Shown here: in pieces, positions 8,938-17,619 of the stretch
Position numbering within the stretch: position 1 is the stretch's first letter
Layout of the letters: each line of letters begins with the position of its first letter
Origin: Actinomycetota bacterium
GTDB lineage: Bacteria; Actinomycetota; Thermoleophilia; Gaiellales; Gaiellaceae
Assembly (NCBI GenBank): GCA_003139545.1
Contig: PLJC01000008.1
Location: 265,077 to 329,076, forward strand
Reading direction: 5' to 3'
Length of the DNA: 64,000 nucleotides
Made by a program: the position numbers and the translations under genes
The notes under the pieces: model-generated
What the model was told of the DNA's origin: nothing
Seen by the model: only the letters and a program-made list of their open reading frames with translations
The model's database searches: none

Positions 8938-9216
8938 CTAGCGCTGGACGATGCTGTGGACTTCCAGGTACTCGATCGTCGGCGGGCCGTCTCCGAAGCC
9001 TGCCTCCGTGCGTGCAGCGGCGACTTTCTCGCCCCAGGCCTCGGCCTGTTCACGCGAGTCCCAGACCTCGACGATGCGCACCGTTCCGTCGTCGGCGAGT
9101 GCGGCTACGTGAAATAGACCTCCAGGCGGAGGCGAGTCGCCCATCCCCAGACGCTCCCTCATCTGGTCGTACTCCGCGGGCGTGATTCGCGTCTCGATAA
9201 TCCGCGCAATTGCCAC
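8938..9216 (-). CDS. Small alpha/beta-barrel (dimeric ferredoxin-like) protein, 92 residues
   Basis: The GTG at 9216 has an excellent ribosome binding site (AAGGAGG, 5 nt upstream). The sequence begins VAIARIIETRITPAEYDQM and contains VRIVEVWDSREQAEAWGEKV, a layout seen in antibiotic-monooxygenase/EthD-like single-domain proteins. No catalytic residues can be assigned. It stands alone on the minus strand within the accessory stretch. The family assignment is tentative. Confidence 0.65.
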   Translation of the reverse strand: MAIARIIETRITPAEYDQMRERLGMGDSPPPGGLFHVAALADDGTVRIVEVWDSREQAEAWGEKVAAARTEAGFGDGPPTIEYLEVHSIVQR

Positions 9217-9417
9217 GTAGCCTCCTTGTTGATTTGCGACCACACTACTTTCGCTGAGGCGGCCCAGCCCACGCTCTCCGCCCGACCGCAACAGCAGCGT
9301 CCTCGGATGAGATCGATGAACGCTGGCCAGGGCCGGGTTCAGACCTTCGAGGGGTTGGAGTGGCCCGTTGCGGAGCCTCGTTCAGATCTACCGACTCGCA
9401 CGGTACATCTCGTCTCG

Positions 9418-9447
9418 GCTCGGGGGACATTCCCGCACACTGGCGCA
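9418..9447. repeat. Short dispersed repeat, copy C
   Basis: Identical over 30 nt to copy A at 7797-7826, in the same orientation. It lies 8 nt before a tiny acidic ORF. Copies A and C bracket the APH-like gene and the 92-residue protein. The rest of the 239-nt intergenic stretch 9217-9455 shows nothing else I can name. Confidence 0.7.
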
Positions 9448-9455
9448 TCGCAGTG

Positions 9456-9554
9456 ATGCACCCCATCATTCGCGAGGATATCCGCTTGATTCGAGAGCTC
9501 CTGGAGGACGACGACGATGGCGAAGAGGAAGAAGCCTCCGAAGATCACCCCTGA
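9456..9554 (+). CDS. Possible tiny acidic protein, 32 residues
   Basis: ATG at 9456. The product begins MHPIIREDIRLIRELLEDDD and ends in an Asp/Glu-rich tail. It overlaps the start of the next ORF by 38 nt in another frame. No clear Shine-Dalgarno is visible. An amphipathic helix with an acidic tail next to a basic partner is the only argument for it, so it is low confidence. Confidence 0.3.
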   Translation: MHPIIREDIRLIRELLEDDDDGEEEEASEDHP

Positions 9555-9660
9555 AGAACGCGCGCGCTTCGACGAGTTCACGCGCGAGATCAGGGCGCGC
9601 ATCGCGGAGCGTCGCGCTCGCGAACGCGAGCAGGACGCGCAAGGCCCGAGCGGCCGCTAG
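9517..9660 (+). CDS. Small basic helical protein, 47 residues
   Basis: ATG at 9517 with GGAGG about 9 nt upstream. The product begins MAKRKKPPKITPEERARFDE and is a highly charged, Arg-rich predicted helix. Its stop overlaps the stop of the convergent desaturase gene by 2 nt. Codons are G/C-ending, which supports coding. Function unknown; it could bind nucleic acid or pair with the acidic ORF it overlaps. Confidence 0.5.
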   Translation: MAKRKKPPKITPEERARFDEFTREIRARIAERRAREREQDAQGPSGR

Positions 9661-10760
9661 CCCATTTCGATCTCGACCGGCATGCCGACCCGGCCGAGAG
9701 CGCGGACGTGGCGATGGTGCGAGCGGAGCGCTCTCCACAGCGACGGCTGCACCGTGTAGCGAACGCCGTGCTGCGCCGCGTTGCGCCTGACGATCTCCGC
9801 GATGCGCGGGTAGTGCACGTGCGCGACGCGCGGGAAGAGGTGATGCTCGATCTGGTAGTTGAGGCCGCCGAGCAGCCAGGTCAGCACCGGGTTGCGTGGG
9901 CAGAAGTCGACCGTCGTCTCGACCTCGTGCACGGCCCACACGCGCGGGTTGGCCTTCAGTTCTTCCGCTGAGGTGAAGTCGGCCTCCTCGACACAGTGCG
10001 CGAGCTGGAACGTCGTCGCCGTGATGAGGCTCGTCATCGCCGTGAACCCCACGTAGCCGAGCACCACCACCCACCACGGGTAGACGAAGAGCGGCACGAC
10101 GATCGCCCAGCCGACGAACAGGAGCTTGCCGCCGACGAGCCCCGTCAGGTCCCACCGCTTCGGCGGATGGAGGGCGCTGTTCGCGATCCGGCCGCGGATG
10201 ATCGCTGCGGCGTCGGCGCCGATCTGCCACCGGATCACCATCACGCAGTAGAGCGGCCAGATGTAGAGGTGCTGCAGCCGGTACCAGCGCCGCGGCTGCT
10301 GCGACGGCATCAAGCGTGCGAACGGCGTCTGGTTGATGTCGTCGTCGTAGCCGTCCACGTTCGTGTACGTGTGGTGCGCGACGTTGTGCTTGACCCGCCA
10401 CGCGTAGCTGCTGATGCCGAGCAGCGCGTCCGCGCTCCAGCCCATCAGGTGATTCGCGCGCCGCGTCCGGAAGTACGCACCGTGGTTCGCGTCGTGCTGG
10501 ATGCAAAAGCCGACGAGGATCGCCCCGAGGCTGAGGCCGGCGAGTGCGAGCAAACCGAGCGCGATGCCGGGATGGAGAAAGATCAGCGAGGCCCAGGAAG
10601 CGGCGAGCACGCCGAACGCGACGACCGACTTCACATACAGCTGGATGTTCCCGCGCAGCCGTGTCCGTCGCCCATCGAGGTAGAGGTCGACCTCGCGCCG
10701 TATGTCGCGGATGAAGTCGCCGCCGTTCTCGAACGACACCTTGGCTGGCAGAGCACTCAT
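9657..10760 (-). CDS. Membrane fatty acid desaturase (front-end/acyl-CoA type)
   Basis: 367 residues. It has the three histidine boxes of membrane di-iron desaturases: HDANHG near residue 90, HNVAHHTYTN near 125 and QIEHHLFP near 298. The Gln opening the third box is typical of front-end or linoleoyl-CoA-type enzymes. Four hydrophobic segments surround the boxes. It introduces a double bond into membrane acyl chains using O2 and an electron donor; no fused cytochrome b5 or ferredoxin domain is present. Its start overlaps the fabF stop by 4 nt, so it is coupled to a fatty-acid synthesis gene. Confidence 0.9.
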   Translation of the reverse strand: MSALPAKVSFENGGDFIRDIRREVDLYLDGRRTRLRGNIQLYVKSVVAFGVLAASWASLIFLHPGIALGLLALAGLSLGAILVGFCIQHDANHGAYFRTRRANHLMGWSADALLGISSYAWRVKHNVAHHTYTNVDGYDDDINQTPFARLMPSQQPRRWYRLQHLYIWPLYCVMVIRWQIGADAAAIIRGRIANSALHPPKRWDLTGLVGGKLLFVGWAIVVPLFVYPWWVVVLGYVGFTAMTSLITATTFQLAHCVEEADFTSAEELKANPRVWAVHEVETTVDFCPRNPVLTWLLGGLNYQIEHHLFPRVAHVHYPRIAEIVRRNAAQHGVRYTVQPSLWRALRSHHRHVRALGRVGMPVEIEMG

Positions 10761-12004
10761 GCGGCAAGCTCCTCTCTGAAGACGAGCACGGCGTTGTGGC
10801 CGCCGAAGCCGAAGCTGTTGCTCAACGCGACGCGCACGGGGAGGCGGCGCGCCTCGTTCGGGACGTAGTCGAGATCGCAGGCGGGATCGGGAGTCTCGTA
10901 GTTGATCGTCGGCGGCACGACGTTGTCGCGCAGTGCGAGGACGGTCGCGGCCGCCTCGACCGCGCCCGCGGCGCCGAGGCAGTGCCCGGTCGCGCCCTTG
11001 ATCGACGAGATGGGGATCGACCGCGCCTTCTCCTCGCCCAGCGCGAGCTTGATCGCTGCCGTCTCCGTTGCATCGCCAAGGCCGGTCGAGCTTGCGTGCG
11101 CGTTCACGTAATCGACCTCATCCGTCCGGAGACCGGCGTCGGCGAGCGCAGCCGCGACCGCACGCGCCTGGCCGACTCCCTCGGGATCGGGCTCGGTCAT
11201 GTGGAATGCGTCCGAGCTCATCCCGTAGCCCGCGAGCTCGGCGTAGATCGTCGCCCCGCGCCCGCGCGCATGCTCGAGCTCCTCGAGCACGAGGACGGCT
11301 GCTCCTTCGCCCATGACGAACCCGTCCCGGTCGGCGTCGAAGGGGCGGCTCGCGCGAGCAGGGTCGTCGTTCCGGCGGGACAGCGCGCGCATCGCAGCGA
11401 AGCCGGCGATCGCGATCGGTGTGATCCCCGCTTCGCTCCCACCGCAGAACATGACCTCGGCGCGTCCGAGCCGGATCGCGTCGTAGCCCTCGCCAATCGC
11501 CATCGCCGACGCCGCGCACGCGGTGCACGGCGCGCCGACGGGACCGCGGGCGCCGAGCTCCATCGACACCCAGCCGGCCGCCATGTTCGGCATGAACGCC
11601 GTCACGAGGCGCGGGTGGATGCGTGCGGCGTCGGCGCCGGCGCAGCACTCGGCAAGGCTCGCCACTCCTCCCTGAGCCGTCGCGATCGACGCGCCGACAC
11701 GGTCCGGTGCGGCTGCGACGTCGACCCGTGAGTCGGCCTCCGCCATGCGCGCGGCCGCCACTGCGAACTGCGCGAATCGATCGGTCCGCTGCAACGTTCG
11801 TCGATCCAGCCACTGCCCCGGTTCGAACTCGCGCGCCTCGCATCCGATCCGCACGGGATGGCCGTCCGTGTCGAACGCGGTGACCGCGGCGCCGCTGCCT
11901 TCACCTGCGATCAGGCGGCTCCAGGTCGTCTCGATGTCCGGACCGAGCGGGGTCACCGCTCCAAGGCCGGTTACCACGACTCGACGACGCTCTGACACTG
12001 CCAC
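10757..12004 (-). CDS. fabF: 3-oxoacyl-[ACP] synthase II (FabF-like ketosynthase)
   Basis: 415 residues, the usual FabF length. It begins RRRVVVTGLGAVTPLG after the start. The active-site Cys lies in PCTACAASAMAIG near residue 160, and the two catalytic His lie in NAHASSTGLGD near 301 and GATGHCLGAAGAVEA near 339. It condenses malonyl-ACP with acyl-ACP in fatty acid elongation. It is transcribed with the desaturase (4-nt overlap), which suggests a joint role in making unsaturated or specialised lipids. A polyketide-type ketosynthase cannot be excluded, but no other PKS genes are nearby. Confidence 0.92.
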   Translation of the reverse strand: MAVSERRRVVVTGLGAVTPLGPDIETTWSRLIAGEGSGAAVTAFDTDGHPVRIGCEAREFEPGQWLDRRTLQRTDRFAQFAVAAARMAEADSRVDVAAAPDRVGASIATAQGGVASLAECCAGADAARIHPRLVTAFMPNMAAGWVSMELGARGPVGAPCTACAASAMAIGEGYDAIRLGRAEVMFCGGSEAGITPIAIAGFAAMRALSRRNDDPARASRPFDADRDGFVMGEGAAVLVLEELEHARGRGATIYAELAGYGMSSDAFHMTEPDPEGVGQARAVAAALADAGLRTDEVDYVNAHASSTGLGDATETAAIKLALGEEKARSIPISSIKGATGHCLGAAGAVEAAATVLALRDNVVPPTINYETPDPACDLDYVPNEARRLPVRVALSNSFGFGGHNAVLVFREELAA

Positions 12005-12019
12005 TCAAGGTAGCTTGCC

Positions 12020-12391
12020 TCAGGCCGTGAGGTGGAGGCGCGCAGCCTGGCGCCGCACGGCTCCGACGATCTGGGCCCGGTCGCACGGCTTGCGCAGGAC
12101 CTCGGAGGCGCCGGCCGCGAGCGCGTCGCCTCGCGCTCCCTCCACGCCGGTCACGACGAGAACCGGAATGGACGGATCGAGCGCGTGGAGGTACCGGCAC
12201 ACGGACAGGCCGTCGACGAACGGCATTTCGATGTCGAGGAGCGCCGCGTCCGGGAGCGGGCGCCTCTCGAGCGCCGCCAGCGCGGCGCGTCCGTCGGCCA
12301 CCGCGGTCACCTCGAAGCCGCCGGACTCGAGCCAGATCGAATACAGCAGCCTGAGGGCGCTGTTGTCCTCGGCGACGAGGATCCGATCCAT
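12020..12391 (-). CDS. Single-domain response regulator (CheY-like receiver)
   Basis: 123 residues forming one receiver domain. It shows the acidic pair at VAEDN, the phospho-acceptor Asp in ALLDIEMPFVDG, the Thr in VLVVTG and the Lys in VLRKPCD. It has no output domain. It lies upstream of fabF on the same strand (16 nt gap) with no kinase nearby. It resembles the receiver at 20599-20940. Partners are unknown. Confidence 0.9.
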   Translation of the reverse strand: MDRILVAEDNSALRLLYSIWLESGGFEVTAVADGRAALAALERRPLPDAALLDIEMPFVDGLSVCRYLHALDPSIPVLVVTGVEGARGDALAAGASEVLRKPCDRAQIVGAVRRQAARLHLTA

Positions 12392-12437
12392 CGCCCCGAT
12401 GAAACCGGGCGACGCTAAGAACGGGGTGTGCCTGGTG

Positions 12438-12732
12438 TTAAGCGGAGAGCAAGCCGGCCGCGACCTTGCCGACGCGGCGGCCGAGCTCCGTCAGCCGGTA
12501 CTCAACCCGGGGCGGGCGCGTGTCGAGCACGCGCCGCTCGAGGATCCCGGCCTCCTCCAGCTCCATCAAGCGCGCCGCGAGCGTGCGCGGCGGGATCGTC
12601 TCCAGCGCCTGCTTGAACTCGTTGAAGCGGACGGCGCCCGCCTCCGAGGATGCCCACAGGATGGCGAGGACCCAGCGTCGCCCGAGGAGGTCGGCCGCAC
12701 GGGCGACCCCCTCGGGCAGCGGCTGGCAGTTC

Positions 12733-12743
<11 letters not shown>
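12438..12743 (-). CDS. HxlR-family winged-helix transcriptional regulator
   Basis: 101 residues. It begins MRCRNCQPLPEGVARAADLL, with the Cys and hydrophobic helix usual for HxlR proteins, then GRRWVLAILWA, IPPRTLAARLMELEEAGILE (the recognition region) and VEYRLTELGRRV (the wing). Such proteins are often redox- or aldehyde-responsive. Its start lies inside the end of lon (11-nt overlap), so it is probably co-transcribed with lon. Confidence 0.9.
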
Positions 12744-15042
<2,299 letters not shown>

Positions 15043-15073
15043 TCGGTGTACTAGGTATCCGGATTGTACCGAT

Positions 15074-15087
15074 GGAGAACGATCTCC
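15074..15087. promoter_or_regulatory. Palindrome upstream of lon (possible operator)
   Basis: GGAGAACGATCTCC is an inverted repeat with 5-bp arms (GGAGA/TCTCC), 32-45 nt before the lon start. The position suits a repressor site, but it does not match the CIRCE or HAIR consensus as I know them. Low confidence as an operator. Confidence 0.3.
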
Positions 15088-15092
15088 GCCTG

Positions 15093-15106
15093 CCGGGTAA
15101 TCCCGG
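15093..15106 (-). terminator. Short GC hairpin after the pyroglutamyl-peptidase gene
   Basis: CCGGG-ATTA-CCCGG on the minus strand, just after the stop codon of the pcp-like gene. It has no T tract, so intrinsic termination would be weak. It is the only structure between that gene and lon apart from the palindrome at 15074-15087. Confidence 0.3.
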
Positions 15107-15109
15107 GGC

Positions 15110-15655
15110 TTAGGACAGCGCGATGGCCGTCGCACAGGCGACGACGATCTCGCCGGCCCGCACCAGCAGGCTGAGCGGCATGTCTTCCGGGACGTGGATG
15201 AAGCCGCCGGTCGTCCCCGGACGCTCCTCGAGCAGGCCCATGAGCACGTAGAAGACGCGGTTGCAGAGGAAGCCGCCGGCGGTGCGCGAGGCCTCGGCCG
15301 GGATGTCCTCGTCGCGCAGCGCAGCCACGATCTCGTCCACCGGCAGCGTCGAGCGATACGCGACCGGGCCTTTCGGGTCGATCTCGGCAGACGAGACGAC
15401 GCCGTCGTTGTCCTCCGACTCGGAGCCGTCGAGGTTGAGCGCGAACCGCTCGACGGAGACCGCCTCGCGGTCGGCCTGGCCGAAGCAGATGACGACGTCC
15501 GGATCGGTCGCGCGAACGGCGGCGCGAAGCGCGTCTGGCGCGCGCGCATACGAGACCGGGAGGACGAGGCCGCCGAGCGCCTCGGCGACGACCTGCGACG
15601 TGTTCACGTCCGAGCCGCCGAAGGGCTCGAAGCCGGTGACGAGGACGCGCCTCAC
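15110..15655 (-). CDS. pcp: Pyroglutamyl-peptidase I (peptidase C15)
   Basis: 181 residues. The N-terminus VLVTGFEPFGGSDVNTSQ is typical of the family. The catalytic triad is visible: Glu in VERFALNLD, Cys in GGFLCNRVFYVLM and His in GFIHVPEDMP. It is a cytoplasmic enzyme that removes N-terminal pyroglutamate from peptides. The GTG at 15655 overlaps the stop of the upstream SnoaL-like gene by 4 nt, so the two are coupled. Slightly shorter than the usual 200-215 residues, but all key residues are kept. Confidence 0.92.
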   Translation of the reverse strand: MRRVLVTGFEPFGGSDVNTSQVVAEALGGLVLPVSYARAPDALRAAVRATDPDVVICFGQADREAVSVERFALNLDGSESEDNDGVVSSAEIDPKGPVAYRSTLPVDEIVAALRDEDIPAEASRTAGGFLCNRVFYVLMGLLEERPGTTGGFIHVPEDMPLSLLVRAGEIVVACATAIALS

Positions 15656-16068
15656 GCCACCTCGTCCTCGAGGCCGACCGCCGCGAGCGCGGCGACCAGG
15701 TGCGGATGCTCCTCGACGCGCGCGACGCGGCCTTCGTGCGTCGTCACCACCGCCGCGTAGCGGCCGACGAGGTAGTAGCGCCGCGACTGCAGCGGCCGCT
15801 CGTCGGTCTCGTCCGGCTCGATGCGTGAGAAGCGCATGCTGATGACCACGCGGTCGCCGACGCCGATGCAGCGGTCGACGGTGACGTGGTAGCCCTCGGC
15901 GACGCGTTCGGCGAGGATGGCGAGCACGTCGTCGCGGTCGAACGCTCCCTCGGCCTCCGCGCCGACCCACTCCACCTCGGGGTCGAGCATCGCCTCGATC
16001 GCGTCGAGGTCGCCGGCGACGAACGCGCGGTAACCCCGCAGGAGAAGGTCAACGCCTTCCTGGCTCAC
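15652..16068 (-). CDS. SnoaL / NTF2-like small protein
   Basis: 138 residues with the cone-shaped SnoaL-like pattern: LLLRGYRAFVAGDLDAIEAM, then LDPEVEWVGAEAEGAFDRDD and a C-terminal strand set (YYLVGRYAAVVTTHEGRVAR). Proteins of this fold are isomerases, hydrolases or binding proteins; the substrate cannot be told. It is coupled by a 4-nt overlap to pcp. Confidence 0.8.
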   Translation of the reverse strand: MSQEGVDLLLRGYRAFVAGDLDAIEAMLDPEVEWVGAEAEGAFDRDDVLAILAERVAEGYHVTVDRCIGVGDRVVISMRFSRIEPDETDERPLQSRRYYLVGRYAAVVTTHEGRVARVEEHPHLVAALAAVGLEDEVA

Positions 16069-16122
16069 AAGCCTACGGCTCCTAGTTACGTGCCAAGCGA
16101 ACTTGGCCGAGGGACACGGCAG

Positions 16123-17619
16123 TCATTCTCGGAGGCTAGCCAGCGGGAACTCCACTTGCGCGTGCTCGATGAGCACCGGGTCGTGCGTCGCGCACACGAT
16201 CGCGGTGCCGGTCGTGCGCGCGAGCTCGGCGAAGAGCGCGCCGACGGCGCGCGCGTTCGCCTCGTCGAGCCGCGCAGTCGGCTCGTCCGCGAGCAGCAGC
16301 GCCGGCTTCGCCGCGAGCGCACGTGCGATGGCGACGCGCTGCCGCTCCCCCATCGACAGCCGCGCGACGCGCTGGTCGGCGAGCTCGCCGAGGCCGACGG
16401 CGGCGAGTGCCGAAGCCGCGCCGCCGGCGTCGGCGCCGCGCAAGGCGAGCGCGAGCTCCACCGTCTCGCGCGCGGTGAGGAACGGGACGAGATCCGTTCC
16501 CTGCGTGACGAGGCCGATGCTGCTGCGCCGGAGCAACGCGAGCCCGGTGTCGTCGAGGCCGGAGAGCGCGGTCCCGAGCACGCGCACGTCGCCGGCCGTC
16601 GGCCGGTCGAGGCCCGCGAGCAGGTGCAGCAGCGTCGACTTCCCCGTGCCGGAAGGGCCCGTGATCGCCGAGAACGCACCTCCGGCGAACGCGAGCGAAA
16701 GATCGTGGAAGACCTCGGTCGCGCGCGCGCCGCGACCATGCACCTTCGTCAGGGCCACCGCTTCGGCGACGACCGCCCCGGGTCGCGCCTCCGCCGGAGC
16801 GGCGCGCTCCACCGCCTCGACGGCGACGGTGTGCACGAACACCCCGCCGGGCCTCGGCTCCAGGCGCGCACGCGTCGTCCGGCCGAGCAGCTCCTCGGGG
16901 ACGCGGATCCAGCCACCGCGGTTCACGACCGCTTCGCCGTCGACCGCGCTGACCCGCCCGTCCCGGACCTGCACGACGCGGTCGGCGACGGCGGCGGACT
17001 CCGGATCGTGGCTGACGATGAGCGTCGTCACGCCCGCCTCGCGTGCGAGCTCGCGGATGAGCGCGTAGATCTCGGCGGCGTTCGCGGCGTCGAGCTCGCC
17101 GGTAGGCTCGTCCGCGATGAAGAGCCGCGGGCCGTGCGAGAGCGCGGCGCACAGCGCGACGCGCTGTTGCTGGCCGCCGGACAACTCGCCCGGCCGCGCG
17201 TTGCGCTTGCCGGCGAGGTCGACGCGCTCGAGCAGCCGGTCGGCGGTGCGTCCGCTCTCGGCGCGATCGACGCCGAGCAGGTCGAGGCGCAACGCAACGA
17301 GCTGGCGCGCGGTCAGCTCGGGCGCGAGCGCACGCTCGTAGTGCTGATCCGCGTAGCCGAGCGTGCGCGAGCGGTAGCGGGCGAGCGCGCGGCCGCGCAG
17401 CGTGCGCAGGTCGTGCTCGAAAACGCGCACCGTTCCCGCCGACGGACGGTCGAGGCCGGCGAGGATGCGCAGCAGCGTGCTCTTGCCCGATCCGCTCGGC
17501 CCGAAGACGACGACGAGCTCGCCCTCCTCGATCTCGAGGGACAGACCCTGGAGCGCGGCGGCTGCGCCTTCTGCGGACGGATAGATGCGGAAGAGGTCGG
17601 TGGCCTCGACGGCGGTCAT
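16123..17619 (-). CDS. ABC transporter ATP-binding protein with two fused ATPase domains
   Basis: 498 residues with two complete nucleotide-binding domains in tandem. Domain 1 has Walker A GPSGSGKST at 40-48 and the signature LSGGQQQRV. Domain 2 has Walker A GPSGTGKST near 320 and a divergent signature LSMGERQRV. Both have Walker B with DEPT. The pattern is of the LolD/MacB exporter class. The ATG at 17619 overlaps the permease stop (ATGA) and has AGGAGG upstream. With the 973-residue permease it forms a two-gene exporter, so one polypeptide would supply both ATPase sites. Confidence 0.92.
   Translation of the reverse strand: MTAVEATDLFRIYPSAEGAAAALQGLSLEIEEGELVVVFGPSGSGKSTLLRILAGLDRPSAGTVRVFEHDLRTLRGRALARYRSRTLGYADQHYERALAPELTARQLVALRLDLLGVDRAESGRTADRLLERVDLAGKRNARPGELSGGQQQRVALCAALSHGPRLFIADEPTGELDAANAAEIYALIRELAREAGVTTLIVSHDPESAAVADRVVQVRDGRVSAVDGEAVVNRGGWIRVPEELLGRTTRARLEPRPGGVFVHTVAVEAVERAAPAEARPGAVVAEAVALTKVHGRGARATEVFHDLSLAFAGGAFSAITGPSGTGKSTLLHLLAGLDRPTAGDVRVLGTALSGLDDTGLALLRRSSIGLVTQGTDLVPFLTARETVELALALRGADAGGAASALAAVGLGELADQRVARLSMGERQRVAIARALAAKPALLLADEPTARLDEANARAVGALFAELARTTGTAIVCATHDPVLIEHAQVEFPLASLRE

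Noticed and set aside
8493..9185. 230-residue plus-strand ORF after the APH-like kinase
   Set aside because: It begins inside the kinase gene in another frame, has a Ser/Arg/Pro-rich low-complexity product, and overlaps the well-supported 92-residue gene on the minus strand.
7771..9447. Integron attC-like sites between accessory genes
   Set aside because: The repeats lack the GTTRRRY/RYYYAAC ends and the paired L/R boxes, and no integrase gene is present.
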